Positions 36,792 to 47,829 of a stretch of 64,000 bases of DNA are shown here, one piece after another (within the stretch, counting starts at the first letter, position 1; each line of letters starts with the position of its first letter). Origin of the DNA: Climacium dendroides (lineage: Eukaryota > Streptophyta > Bryopsida > Hypnales > Climaciaceae); the NCBI GenBank assembly GCA_950106755.1, contig OX467086.1, positions 12,294,001-12,358,000 on the forward strand, in the 5' to 3' direction. The notes below the pieces were generated by a model. The model was given only the letters and a program-made list of their open reading frames with translations. It made no database searches and had not been told where the DNA came from. The position numbers were made by a program, and so were the translations under genes.

Positions 36792-36909
36792 TAGCAATTC
36801 CCACATGACAATATGAGTGTGGGCAATTAAGCACTTGGTCAACGTTAAACCCATAATTTCCATTGTACTCCCTGAAACTCCCACTTGGATGAGTGACTGC
36901 AGCATGTTA

Positions 36910-37295
36910 AGGTAGTCGGTCCATAAAGTGAGCATCTAAGGACTAAAACTAAATTTTGGTTAGGTGAAACTTCTCAAAATATTTTTTTAGTAAATTTTTC
37001 TTGAAAGAAAAATTGGCATCTAACCCAAGTTGTTTCATATTTTTTGGATCATTTTTGATTTAGTTATGAATTTTCAAACAAGGTGTGGTATAGGTCCCTA
37101 TTTATGTCCCTAGGGCTTCCATGAACTGTTCACTTGCAATTTCTGATGATAAATAGAAAAGCAAAGAATATGATTGGCTCTTATCATTAACAATGCTTTT
37201 TTTCTTTCCATTCATTCAAGAATCACTTCATATCCATTCACAACCACCTATATGGGCAGTTCTTAATCCCCACTCATATTTCAAGCCTCCTACCT
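36910..37295 (-). mobile_element. MITE family M, copy M3 (inverted to M2)
   Basis: TA at 36908-36909 and 37296-37297; ends AGGTAGTCGGTCC and GCCTCCTACCT. It is the reverse complement of M2 along most of its length, with the two copies only about 120 bp apart. Confidence 0.7.
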
Positions 37296-37297
37296 TA

Positions 37298-37769
37298 TAA
37301 CTTATTGGTGGTTTTCAATAAAATCCATTTTCACTATTGAGTGAGCATTGAACGTCAATTTTGGCCAATTGGTTGAATTCCAGGATTTTGTAATACTTTT
37401 CAGGAATCTACATGTGATTGCTGCTCACGTGAATTCTAAATGTGACTGGCAGCCTAATCCAGTCCTAGTTTTTACAGCTTCGTATAATGAAAATGAATAT
37501 TATAATTTTCAATGCCCAAAATTTTACAATTGCTTCCTATCTATTTTTTACTTTTTACTTTAAGCCTCTGAATTAAAAGAAATAAAGTAAAAGTCATGTT
37601 TCAAGTTATATATATATTTAAGTTAAGTGTGTATTATAAAAAACATATTTCAAGTAAATTATACTACCTATACATATTTCCAAAAGATAGGCCCACAATT
37701 TTCATTGCATCTTTTATATACTACAATTCTTATACATCATTACTTTCTTTTGTAGTAGAATTTTACAAA
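37298..37769. other. Intergenic DNA before the DIB1 pseudogene
   Basis: AT-rich; no gene recognised. An upstream in-frame extension of the pseudogene frame begins at 37596 but has no counterpart in the DIB1 family. Confidence 0.4.
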
Positions 37770-38200
37770 ATGTCATATCTTCTAAAGCATCTTCATACTC
37801 CTCAAGATGTTGATAAGACAATTAAAAAAAACCCAGAGCGTGTTGTCATCATTCGGTTTGGTTCTGATGGTGATAGTACATGCATGGTCATGGATGAAGT
37901 GTTTGCCTCAATTGCAAATTTAGTCAAGAATTTTGCTACAATATTTCTTGTAGACATCAAAGAAGTGAGTGATTTCAATGTTATGTATGAACTCTATGAT
38001 GCATGTACAGTCATGTTTTTTTTCTTCGAAACAAGCATATAATGGTTGACCTTGGAACAGGCAACAACAACAAGATAAATTGGGCGCTCAATGACAAGGA
38101 AGAGTTTATTGCAATTGTTGAAACTGTGTATAAAGGAGCCAAGAAAGGACTTGGATTGGTTGTTTCTCTAAAAGACTATTCAACAAAATATTGTTATTGA
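37770..38200 (+). pseudogene. Intronless, frameshifted copy of U5 snRNP protein DIB1/Dim1 (YLS8-like)
   Basis: The frame from ATG 37770 reads MSYLLKHLHTPQDVDKTIKK, then RVVIIRFG, NFATIFLVDIKEVSDFN and MYELYDACTVMFFF. Around 38015-38025 the frame shifts and continues NKHIMVDLGTGNNNKINWAL to YSTKYCY and a stop. These are diagnostic of DIB1/Dim1 (thioredoxin-like 4A), a U5 snRNP component required for pre-mRNA splicing. The total would equal the family's 142 residues, and the stretch is 2 nt longer than 143 codons. The family's conserved WDPTC is changed to GDSTC. No introns, a frameshift and altered core residues point to a retroposed pseudogene. The shift lies beside a run of eight T, so a sequencing error cannot be fully excluded. 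Confidence 0.85.
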
Positions 38201-40400
38201 ATGTAATATACCCTTTATGTAATCTTTGATTTGTACCTTAGATGCCTATCTATGACTTGAATTTATTATAATGAATAGTTTATTGACACAATTTTGTGTT
38301 ACCATGAAATTATATTTTCGTATTTTTTTTCAATTAATTTCCAATTTGGGTGGTTTATATTGCAATTTTACCAGGTAGGAGTAGTATTGCGGTCTTAATC
38401 AAGGTTATGGATGAAACCAAGACAAGTAAGTTTCTAATAGGAGTAGATTTTACTAATTTGATAATTCATGTGGTTACCATGTTGGTTGCTTTGCTAGTTG
38501 GTTAAAGAAGATTAAGAGCCTTTTTCTCCATTGGGAATTCACGCCTTGCTTAAAGAGTGTGAGGATCCAACTCCAGTTTGATGAATTTTTTTTTCTTTGA
38601 TTAATATAAATACAATTACCTATTTTGGATTTGATTACGTGGTTGCCCTTTGTGTGTGAGGAATTATTTTCCAAGGATGTGAATATGTGTGTTGAATTTG
38701 GAGTTGAATCATGTTTACTATTGATTGTTTTATTGTTGAATGTGCCTTCTTTAGTTGGAGGTTGATCCTTCCATGTTTTTTATGTGGGTTAATTTACAAA
38801 TGATGGTGTTGTTGTAATTGAAAAGTTTGCCAATCTAGAGCTGTCAACAAATGCCCATTGTGTTGTGTTTGGAATACCAATGTGAATGAGATTATAGGAA
38901 AGTGAAAATTGTGCAAAGTTGTACCAATTTGGAGTTTGCAAACATTAGGTACCCGAGTTGGTATTGGTTTCAAGGTGTTGATCAAATCAAAGGATAAAAT
39001 TTACTTGTATGTATGTATGTAAGTTGTTTAGAAGCCAATTTAAATACATTTGTTACAATCATAATAAATCTTCTATTAATTTACCCAATAATTCAAAGCA
39101 TGTATGTTGTTGATTGGTGAGTAATGAATCATAGAGAAAGTCTTGAGAGAGAGAGAGTTGAGGATTAATCTAATTGGAAGGTCTTTTGCTGAATATGAAG
39201 TGCATCACATGATATAAGTTTTGAAGTTCCAAGTTGAGGAGTTCAAATTTTTTTTTGGAGGGGGGGGTACAACAAAATATGGAGCATACACAAGAGAGAA
39301 CATTGTTGATCCTACGTGCATAATCTATGTCACTGGAAATCAAACCTTTGAGGAATTTAAGTGAGTTCTAGAACGTGGTTTCCATTCATCAACTGAATCA
39401 TTATCAGTCTATGAGCAATGCACTTCAAGAACTTGAGTTCATTTGCTCTAATTCTGTCAAGTAGCCAGTCAGTCATCCAAACATAACCATCCTGAATTTG
39501 AAACGGAGGAAACTTCTGCACATCACAGTTACAATAACTTAGAACCAATCCTTTTGAAAATTAAATAGGTTTTTCAACATCAGTCTTAAACCTGTAAATA
39601 CTTCATTGGATATATTTAACTAATACAACATGTACTGTACAGTACGAGGAAAATAATCGGTGTCATCTCTAAACAACGCTAATCTTGGGGAACCTTCTGG
39701 AATTACAAACTATGGATTGAGGTGGAAACTAGTCTTAACTTCAATGCATTGCTCTAATTAGCTATCCTGGTAAACATGGTAATTCCAATGCATTGATAGA
39801 ACAACTAGATTGTAGTACAATATTATTATTATTGTTATTATGATGATGATGAAGATACATAATGCTATAAATTAAATAGAAAATTTTTGGTGAAGATTTT
39901 TTTCTTCCAAGACCCAGGCAGATCCTGATTGGACCAATGGCCTTGTTGTTTCCTCTTGTTCTCTAAGATTTCTTCCTCCATAGAGTATTCCAAATCATTG
40001 AAGCACTTCCTCAGTTTCTTGACTTAGTTTCTCCCTCTGCAGATTGCATGATAATCTCACATTGAACAAGAATATCTATAACCTCAATTACCAAATTTGT
40101 TGAGATAAAAATGTACAACAACAAGCATTAAACCCCACAGGTTTATTTGTTATATTGAGACTTTTTTGCAAATTTTGAGATAGAATGCTAGTTATTAGAA
40201 AATTCATTTAAAAAAATAGTAGTTGGAACCAAAAATAAATAATGTTCAAATAGTGATTCTATAATGAAATTCTAAAAATTGGTGTTGTTACCTATTTATA
40301 AAAAAATACTAGTAATATGTCAAATAATAACAGACAATATTAACATTATAATAAATGAATTTGTAATCTTTTAATTAAGAGATTATTTTTGTCTCGAGTT
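38201..40400. other. AT-rich intergenic DNA
   Basis: No gene is recognised. Low-complexity stretches include GTATGTATGTATGT near 39006 and a TTATTATTATTG/ATGATGATGA tract near 39822-39855. Confidence 0.45.
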
Positions 40401-40404
40401 TGAC

Positions 40405-40625
40405 TCAGTAAGAAGCACTGCACAAGGCAAATACATCCAACAACTCTAAGCTAACCACATGGTCATCAAGATGTTTGAAGAGTGGGCTATTGGAATGAGG
40501 TTCCACAGGTTCCGGAGTCACGTCTTTTGTTTTAGGTGGGTAAAAAATATCAGATCCTAGCGAAAGGCTACTATTTGCCTCTTTTTCAGTAAGCTCCAAG
40601 GGAGCAATATCCAATAGATGATCCT
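40405..40625 (-). other. Possible terminal exon of an unidentified gene
   Basis: A minus-strand open frame beginning after the acceptor-like GTATAG|GATCATC reads DHLLDIAPLELTEKEANSSL and ends ELLDVFALCSASY-stop. The composition looks protein-like (balanced, acidic, not AT-driven). No upstream exon could be joined and no family is recognised. Confidence 0.25.
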
Positions 40626-40946
40626 ATACATAATCCTTGATAATCATAAGGAAAAAATTGTCGTGCACTTTGCAGTCACAAAATTTGAACTATATGAACC
40701 TGAGTGGGTCTAATGTCATTCTTGTATTTCACAAAAGAGTGCATTAATAAGATGAAAGCACAATCTCTGCACGGTTTACTTCTTACACGAGTTCTTGCAT
40801 GAAAGATTTTAAATCAACCTTACAAGATGAAATTGTCATATTCAATATAGAAATTATCTCTATGACAGGTATGCGTGCTACTAGTGGCCTAGGTCCTAAG
40901 AGGAAGGAAATAGAGATACAAAATGGAAGATGCACACTGTCCTTAA

Positions 40947-41922
40947 TCCCTCAAGGCCTAAGGCCATTTTTGGTTTAAAAACATCATTGTTTCTCAAGCC
41001 TTATAAGTCTACATGTCACTAAAGTATGAAAATCTCAACCGTACAATCTTGTAGTGTGCATGTTGTAGATGACGTGGATCAAATTTGCAGTCATTTGACC
41101 ACGTAGATTGCAAGATCATAATGTTTTAATGTTGAAAAAAGATGCTCAAATTTTCTTGAAAACACATTTGGAGGTGAAATTTGACTTCTAAACCTACTCT
41201 AATGAAAAACTTTAAACTAAAAAGTGCTTTGAATCAATATAAAAACACATTGGTGAAAAAAAATTTCCTTAATTTGACTCATTGTGTTTGCAAAATGACT
41301 TTGAAGTTTGAAATGTAAAAAAAAGAAGCAAAAACGGGTGCAAAAAACACATCTATGACTAGACCTCCTTCCACTAAAATGCTTCTCAGTCACTCATAAA
41401 TTCTTGGATTGATATGAAATTTTAGCCACACAAACTAGACTAGAATGTGCAACTTTTCAAAAAAAATTATTAGAAACAAACAATGTTTGAAGAAGAAACA
41501 AGCTGCTAAAGTTCAGTGTAATCCAAAAATGTCTAGTTTTTGAACTTCAAATTGCTCCCAAACATTCAAAACAACTTGCATTGCCATGAAAATTTGACCA
41601 TAATAACTAGACTTCTAGAGGAACAAAATCCAACAAATTTTATTGAAATAAACATTGAATGAAGGAGATACAAGCCCCCAAAGTTGCATCCATCAACTAC
41701 AATTTGGTGAACTCAAATTGAACTTGTGAACTTGGATTGGTTGCCAAAAAATCTTTACATCTTGGATTGATCTGAAAATTTTACCACACAAACTAGACTA
41801 GTATGCAAAACTTCCTCAACAAGTTTTATTGAGTTTGGACATTGGATGCAAAAGTTACAGCACTTTGAATTGGACTTTTAGACTATGTGAGGCCACTTTT
41901 GGGCCCCTTAGGCATTGAGGGG
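40947..41922 (+). mobile_element. TTAA-bounded non-autonomous element, copy 5 (diverged)
   Basis: TTAA at 40943-40946 and 41923-41926; ends TCCCTCAAGGCCTAAGGCC and GGGCCCCTTAGGCATTGAGG are inverted repeats. It is diverged from copies 1-3 but keeps blocks such as CAACCGTACAATCTTGTA and GTAGATTGCAAGAT. The 3' part repeats TGAAATTTTAGCCACACAAA-like motifs internally (about 41410, 41590, 41775). Confidence 0.6.
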
Positions 41923-41926
41923 TTAA

Positions 41927-42600
41927 CCCAACTGTCAAAAAGCCATCAAAAAATTTAAAAGCAGGACGCTAATGAAAAAATGTAGCAGACATATCCCTGA
42001 TTGGACTTCAAATACAAAAACCTTGTCCCAAATGACATGCACTTTATCAGTACCACTGTCTCTAATCCGGTTCACAAAGCACATTCGGATACTCTAGAAT
42101 TGTAGCTGCTTGCTAACAGTAGCTAGGTTTATGGGCACTATGCGAATTGTTGCCATAGACTCCCTCCCTCTGATACCCTACTTCCGTGGTAACTGTAACC
42201 AAATACCTATTAGAACACAAATGCAAAATACAGGAACAGAAAATTGTATTGTAGCATTACCGTAATTGACATTTACTATACGAGGTGATCACAATTACTA
42301 TTTGAGAATTTCAAAGGAAGGAATTAATCATGACAATAACAAAGCCTAAATTCTCACCTCAACATCACCAATCCTCATTGAAACGAATTTTTTAGAGCAC
42401 CGAGGTACTATCTTCTTCAGACTAGAGCCTTGGATGTTGTAAGTATTGAGTGTTGTGTGCTAGTATAAGAGAATTCTTGTTGCACTTACCGTCCATATAT
42501 TTATTTGTACTTTACTTGAAAACAATGTAGTATACAGTGTATGATGGACGTTGTTTTAAGGGCAGCACAATGCAAACTGTAACTTTATTACACACTCACT
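41927..42600. other. Intergenic DNA
   Basis: No gene or repeat was recognised. Confidence 0.4.
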
Positions 42601-42603
42601 ACT

Positions 42604-43340
42604 TCAAAGCGAGGCAATACACAGTTGATATACATGCAATATAAATTTCTGCTCACCTATCAAGCTCCTTGGCTTTGTCTTGTAATAACCTTTGACCATT
42701 AAGCCTTTAAATACCCTCTTCAAGGTCCACTCGTGATCGGGGCACAACTTAAACACTCTGTCCAAAAGACCAAGGTTCAGAGAAATGTCTATGAGAGACC
42801 AATAACCACAACTAGAATTTGTAGCACACAGTTCCAAGTGTGTTGGCAACGATGAAGCTCTTCTCTCTTTTCAATAGGGAGCCCACAAATCAAACATTCA
42901 TCCCTGTGCTTTTCTAAATAAGAGGTGGCATTCATCAAAAGCAATGCATGCACCAACCTCCTAGGCAATTGAAGGTCTTTTGACATGGCTTCATCGATCA
43001 ACATTGTCATGGAATTATCTGTGGACAAGCCGCATATCGTTGATAAACCTCTCTAGAAACTCATCGATCCTGTTGCACTAAGTTTTGCTGGAGCAATTCT
43101 CAAGTCCCTAGGGAGGACTTTGGGGCCAATCCCTAAGAACCTCTAGCAACTTATATATGACCTGCAATTTGATGGGTGTCCACTACAGAGCCATCCTCAC
43201 GAAAACCAAGCGTGCATATCAGTGAATCACGAGAAGCTCTGTATCACTTTGGAAAAGTATCTCTAACACCATAGGTTCATCACTAGACTCCTCACTTGAC
43301 TGTTGAAACTGAAGAATCGCCATAGTGCGCTTGCATTGTA
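42604..43340 (-). pseudogene. Decayed protein-coding sequence, unidentified
   Basis: The minus strand carries consecutive protein-like pieces in different frames. From 43340 they are MAILQFQQSSEESSDEPMVL; IDEFLERFINDMRL (about 43070-43025); AMSKDLQLPRRLVHALLLMN and YLEKHRDECLICGLPIEKRE (43028-42789 frame); and SLIDISLNLGLLDRVFKLCP (42849-42604 frame). Stops and frameshifts separate them. The CLICG element followed by HRCQH hints at a possible metal-binding region. I do not recognise the family, and splicing could explain part of the frame changes. Confidence 0.45.
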
Positions 43341-44320
43341 CTGTTACAATTCTCAAACATTCGCATGTACAGTCAAGGCCCATAGATAAAAAAAAAGGGA
43401 CTATCTCCTATCATGATGTTGCATTCATACAATATACAACAAGGCGATGAAAAGGTCGCAGTGAAAGGCCCTCAAGCCTCAGACACTGCATTGGAAATGG
43501 CGAAAGAAACAAAAGTTCCCTACATACTGCTGAGATTGACAAGAACTGGCATCAGTGGGAGACGTGGAGTACATGAAATTCAATTAGGTAGAAACTAGGA
43601 TAGAAAAGAAGTAATGTAGTATAGAATTTTTCAAATTTTTCTTAAGGATAGAAGAAATGAAAGAAATAAGTGCCAAACTTAGGATAGTAGTATCCGGAAC
43701 TTTGTCGTACCGGAATTGGACGGAATTGAGGACGGAAATTGGAATCACCAGATCCCGAGAACCTACGATTTTTAGGTTCCGACTTAGGAGGACTAGGGAA
43801 CCGTTACGAGAACAATCTAGAAACCCGTTTATGTTGGGAACGTTGGAGAACTGTGGGATACTTAAGCCCACCGCCCAAGTTGTTTTCTCCCTCTTTCTTG
43901 TTCGTAGGTTTTTCACACGTGGTTAGCTGAGAGAAAGAGTGGTGAGATAGGATTCGGATTAGGAAAAGTGAAGTGAGGTTGGTGTCGATTGCACCAGATT
44001 AGCCATGGCTATTCAATTATGGAAATTTGTGGTTACGGCCCGGATGATTATTTCGGCCATTCCATCTGATCCAGATAACCAAAAACTCCTAGGCAAAGAT
44101 TTGACTAGGATGGGTTGTTTAGGATTTATATAGAAGCCATGGAGTCTCAAGAGTGACGTAATGGTTCAAGAACTCACTGATGGGGTTCCGAATCAATATG
44201 AGAGAACTGTGAGGGAGCGACCCATACTTGGACCACGAACATGTAGGCGGAGGTTTACAGGTTCACCAAGACAAGATATGGATTCGCTTCCTGGGTGAAT
44301 AAGTATGCCTTTGGAAAGTT
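43341..44320. other. Intergenic or decayed element DNA
   Basis: GC-richer patches from 43640 to 44320 contain plus-strand fragments such as MAIQLWKFVVTARMIISAIP (from 44004), interrupted by stops. They may belong to the same element as the gag-like remnant that follows. Confidence 0.35.
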
Positions 44321-44930
44321 CTAAGGTCTGGCTCATCTAAAGAAAGGGTACACCATTAGCGATTGCAAAGATGCTAGACAAAGGTGGGTGCTGGAGTTTC
44401 TGATTCTAATCTTGTATCTGGAAAAACCTACCCAAGTTACGATCACCATGGCCAACACCCTTTTTGGAACTTTGGAAGATAGACCAGTTAATTGGAGACA
44501 GATTATTGGAGCAGTGGTAGCCAAGCTAACAGATACTGTCTCGCATAGTAAATCTAGTCCAATCAGCCTTTACTTCTTCCACCTCTATTATCATAATGAG
44601 GTGCTGAGTAATCCGGAAATGGTAGCATACCAGACCAGAGTGGCGATCTTGGAGTATGAGTTCACGGTAGAATACAGATCAAAACATCCGCAGTTGGATC
44701 CGGAAGAAGAGGTTCCGGAAATCAAGGAGGAACCTACCAAGCACCGAAGGAAGTCGAGTAGTCAACGGATCCGGCTTCACGAGGAAAGCTGCCGGTACAT
44801 GAAGGAGTAGAATCTAGCCAAGTTTCGGCACAACACGTGAGCTGGATCCCTTTGAGAGCGGGATTCAATGGTTGCATCACGCCAAGGAAATGTACGATGG
44901 AATGACAGCAGGCATCCTTAAAGTCTGTGA
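44320..44930 (+). pseudogene. Remnant of a repeat-borne (gag-like) protein
   Basis: The frame 44388-44810 reads YLEKPTQVTITMANTLFGTL, DRPVNWRQIIGAVVAKLTDT, then SPISLYFFHLYYHNEVLSNP, and ends in a charged tail (EEEVPEIKEEPTKHRRKSSS). Upstream sequence continues the same protein in shifted frames (KKGYTISDCKDAR-like at about 44340). From memory this resembles repetitive hypothetical proteins common in bryophyte genome annotations. That is recall, not a search result. The absence of protease or polymerase motifs means the element type is unproven. Confidence 0.4.
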
Positions 44931-44949
44931 GGCCAGAAGGAGGTGTACC

Positions 44950-45400
44950 TCATCCACAATGGGACCACCAACATTTTTAAGTCTATTGATGTAGTCCATG
45001 ACACGTGCTTTGTCGATTTTCACAGCAGTCAAAATCAATAGGTTCTATAAGTTGAGATTGTTGCGAAAGGTTGTTTATTGGAACACTGCTTTCTCCAAAA
45101 GCTCAATGAACTCGTTCGGCAAATCAACAAACATACAAGCTTTCAGTGTGGCTGAGACTTGCTCCAGGCTCTTTTTCTCTAGCAAATTTGTGGATACCAC
45201 TTGGTCAATCAATTGATGCTTAAAGGAGTTTTCAAGATCCAAAACTTTTGTCTATAATGAAGCACCCATGCATTCCACCACATATCTTGCGTGAAGCTTG
45301 AAGAGAGTTTCTACGGGTGACATTGACAAGCTCATCCTTGCATTGACCATGCCAATAGGCCACCACTGCCAATGTAGAACCCCGCTAGTGTAAAATCCTT
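44950..45400 (-). pseudogene. Clathrin heavy chain pseudogene fragment
   Basis: On the minus strand from about 45385, the pieces read LAVVAYWHGQCKDELVNVT, then [71 protein letters not shown] and [12 protein letters not shown]. These follow the clathrin heavy chain leg region in order (family signatures [68 protein letters not shown]). There are in-frame stops after VFQ and within NLNL, and at least one frameshift near RRNSL. Homology ends abruptly at about 44953, next to the gag-like remnant. No introns interrupt the piece. Confidence 0.85.
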
Positions 45401-46432
45401 TAGACTCATTCAAAGTCTAAAGGTTCACCACCATGACATGGAGACAAATATAGACTACCAAGGCTAGACAACGTCTTGCATTGATTGAATTTAAAACCCA
45501 TGCCAAGTGTTCCATGGGCAAAGGTCAGTTTACATATTTGCCACACCAAACAATTGAATAGTACATGACATACCACGATACTTGACTTCTCTAAGTTTAA
45601 AGATTACACAACTTCACTTTTGTTGATGAAAGTTGAGTAAGGTGGTTCAAACATTTTGTGTATGCCCATGATTTATGCATGTCTACAAGCTGAAAAAGGG
45701 ACCTCTTAAACATGGGAATACACAAAATAGGTTTACTTTGATCAATGTAGATCTTGATTGAATACAAAAGAGATGGCAAAGGTAACAATTCTCTTTGGAA
45801 GCCACAAAAACATTCTTCTATACTATAATTGCCTTCAACTATAATTTCCAAACAACATGTTGCGCTATTGTTTGCACTACTCTTGCAAGGTTATTTCTTC
45901 ATTGTTGTGATTTAGAGAAAGGTTCACATGTGATAAAATGGAACTTACAATGCTTGCAATCACTCCAAATGCATATCAACAATTAAAGCAGGGTTGTTGA
46001 TAATTGTACACATATTCACACAAGGACTTCTCACACATCTACGAGATGACCTATCTTAAAAAAACCCAATGGGGTGTCGAGGATTGCCTTATAAGAAAGT
46101 CACATTACGTCTTTAAAAACGGTCAGTCTCATAAGACTTGAGCACTTCTTCAAGAGATGATCATGCCATTTTGATATCTTCTCGTATCCTCTCCACCAAC
46201 GCATCTAGAAGCAATTATTTGAAAGCAATAAATAAGTTTTATTGTAATTAGTGATTTAGACAAAAATTTGAACCCCACACCATCTGGAAGCAATTATTTG
46301 AAAGCAATTAATCAGTTCCATTGTAGCTATTGATTTAGACAAAAGAATTTGAGCTCGACAACCTTTGGAGCAACACCAAAATCATGAGAAGAAACTAACC
46401 TAAGGAACCGAACTTCATTTTCGATTAGATAA
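45401..46432. other. Intergenic DNA with a local tandem repeat
   Basis: No further clathrin sequence was recognised. At 46210-46345 a segment around AAGCAATTATTTGAAAGCAAT...GATTTAGACAAAA occurs twice in tandem (unit about 75 bp). Confidence 0.45.
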
Positions 46433-46568
46433 CACTAGCTAGAAGAAACCCGCGTTTAACTTGACGGATCAAGATGTTACATTGGACGTAATTTTTGACA
46501 TAAAAACATGAAATTGTAACATGATGCGCAAAAAAATCCGTCAAGTTAAACGCGGGGTTTTTCTAGTG
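46433..46568. mobile_element. 136-bp MITE with CACTAG ends and 3-bp duplication
   Basis: The left end reads CACTAGCTAGAAGAAACCCG and continues CGTTTAACTTGACGGAT. The right end is the complement, ATCCGTCAAGTTAAACGCGG followed by GGTTTTTCTAGTG, with a few small gaps. TAA flanks both sides (46430-46432, 46569-46571). CACTA-type ends and a 3-bp target duplication indicate the CACTA (En/Spm) superfamily. The terminal inverted repeats, about 30 bp each, make up nearly half the element. Confidence 0.8.
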
Positions 46569-46571
46569 TAA

Positions 46572-47199
46572 ACCCCAACACTACTATAGGAGCATCTTTG
46601 CCATAGAAGTCGAATTTATAATTGTATAGGATATGCACTTCCTACAAGACATCCAGCATAATAGCATAAGACAATCTTTAAACCCTAAATGTCGTTCATA
46701 GCATGTATATCTCATCTATTGCATTCAACCACTGCTTTTTTTCAATCAACAAGAAGCTTCTTAGAATGCATATTAAATATAGACAGACTATAATATGAGT
46801 TGGTTTTCTATCAATGCTATTTTGTAACACTTATGCATTTTTTCTTAGTTTATAAAAAAAAACCAAACCAAATATATGTCCATTTTTTTTCTTTGATAAT
46901 TTTTTTGCTGTATAGAGAAAATTTGACAACTTTGAACTCATTAGATAATAATCTTCTGAGCTTATTATTCCATGTTGATAGCTTTACAAGTATAGCATAT
47001 CAAACCAATTTCATGCATTAAAATTAGATATTATATTTCCTTAGTGGATTTTTGAAGTTAAATGTCTCTCAATTTATTTAACAAAGATCTACGAAGATCT
47101 TTTTAAGTTTGACTATATGAATAATTCTTGTCATCAAGTTTAACATCTTCTTTGACATCAACTTCAAAAAAAATTTGAACATCATATATGTTACCTTAA
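46572..47199. other. AT-rich intergenic DNA
   Basis: No gene or repeat was recognised. Confidence 0.45.
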
Positions 47200-47480
47200 C
47201 ACTACAAGAGAAGTGTCCAAATTGACAGAAACTGGCCTAGATCAACTAGTCCTAATTGACAAAAAATTGACAAAAAATTGACAAGTTTCTGTCACTCTAG
47301 ACAAAAAAGTGTCTGAATTGATAGAAACTTGTCCAGAATGACAGAAACTTGTCAATTTTTTGCCAATTTTTGCATGTATTTGTACTAAAAATTCTCCAAA
47401 ACTGCCATTTTTAGTACAAATGCATACATTTTGTCAATTTTTGCATTTTTTAGTACAAATGCATGCATTTTTCAATTCCA
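47200..47480 (+). mobile_element. Left end of a second CACTA element (truncated)
   Basis: CACTACAAGAGAAGTGTCCA at 47200 matches the terminus of the complete element at 48653. It is followed by clustered subterminal units of the type GACAGAAACTTGTC (for example 47224, 47265-47300, 47320-47350), typical of CACTA ends. I could not find a matching CTTGTAGTG right end before 48.6 kb. Confidence 0.5.
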
Positions 47481-47514
47481 TAATTAAATTATGAACATTT
47501 TAGTATTTTGAATA

Positions 47515-47790
47515 ATTCCAAATTTTTTCCACTTACAATTTTTTTCCTATATGTTGTACAATTCCAAATGATTCGAAATTTTTCAAGCATGTAAGCCAAC
47601 TTAACTTGAAGAATGAATCCAAAGAGTAAAACCATTTTGGACCTTTTTTCATACACATGTGACATTGTAAAGTTCAACCACATGGTTTTTTGCAGGGCCT
47701 CAAAAAGAATTTTTATAAATTCAAACAATAATATCTTGTGAATAAGATGGTGGAAAATTCTAAAATGTTTATCCATTTGTCCAAGAAAAG
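47515..47790 (-). repeat. Dispersed repeat, copy 2 (partner at 2.55-2.80 kb)
   Basis: The reverse complement of this stretch aligns with 2550-2805, and the open frame is conserved in register (HHLIHKILLFEFIKILFEAL here). See the partner entry. It may be internal sequence of the CACTA element whose left end is at 47200. Confidence 0.5.
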
Positions 47791-47829
47791 AATGAAAATT
47801 AAAATTTAAAAAAAATTAGAAAATTGAGA

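Noticed and set aside
43584..43930. Three overlapping open frames on both strands
   Set aside because: They contradict each other, have no domain, and lie in a patch that looks like decayed element DNA.
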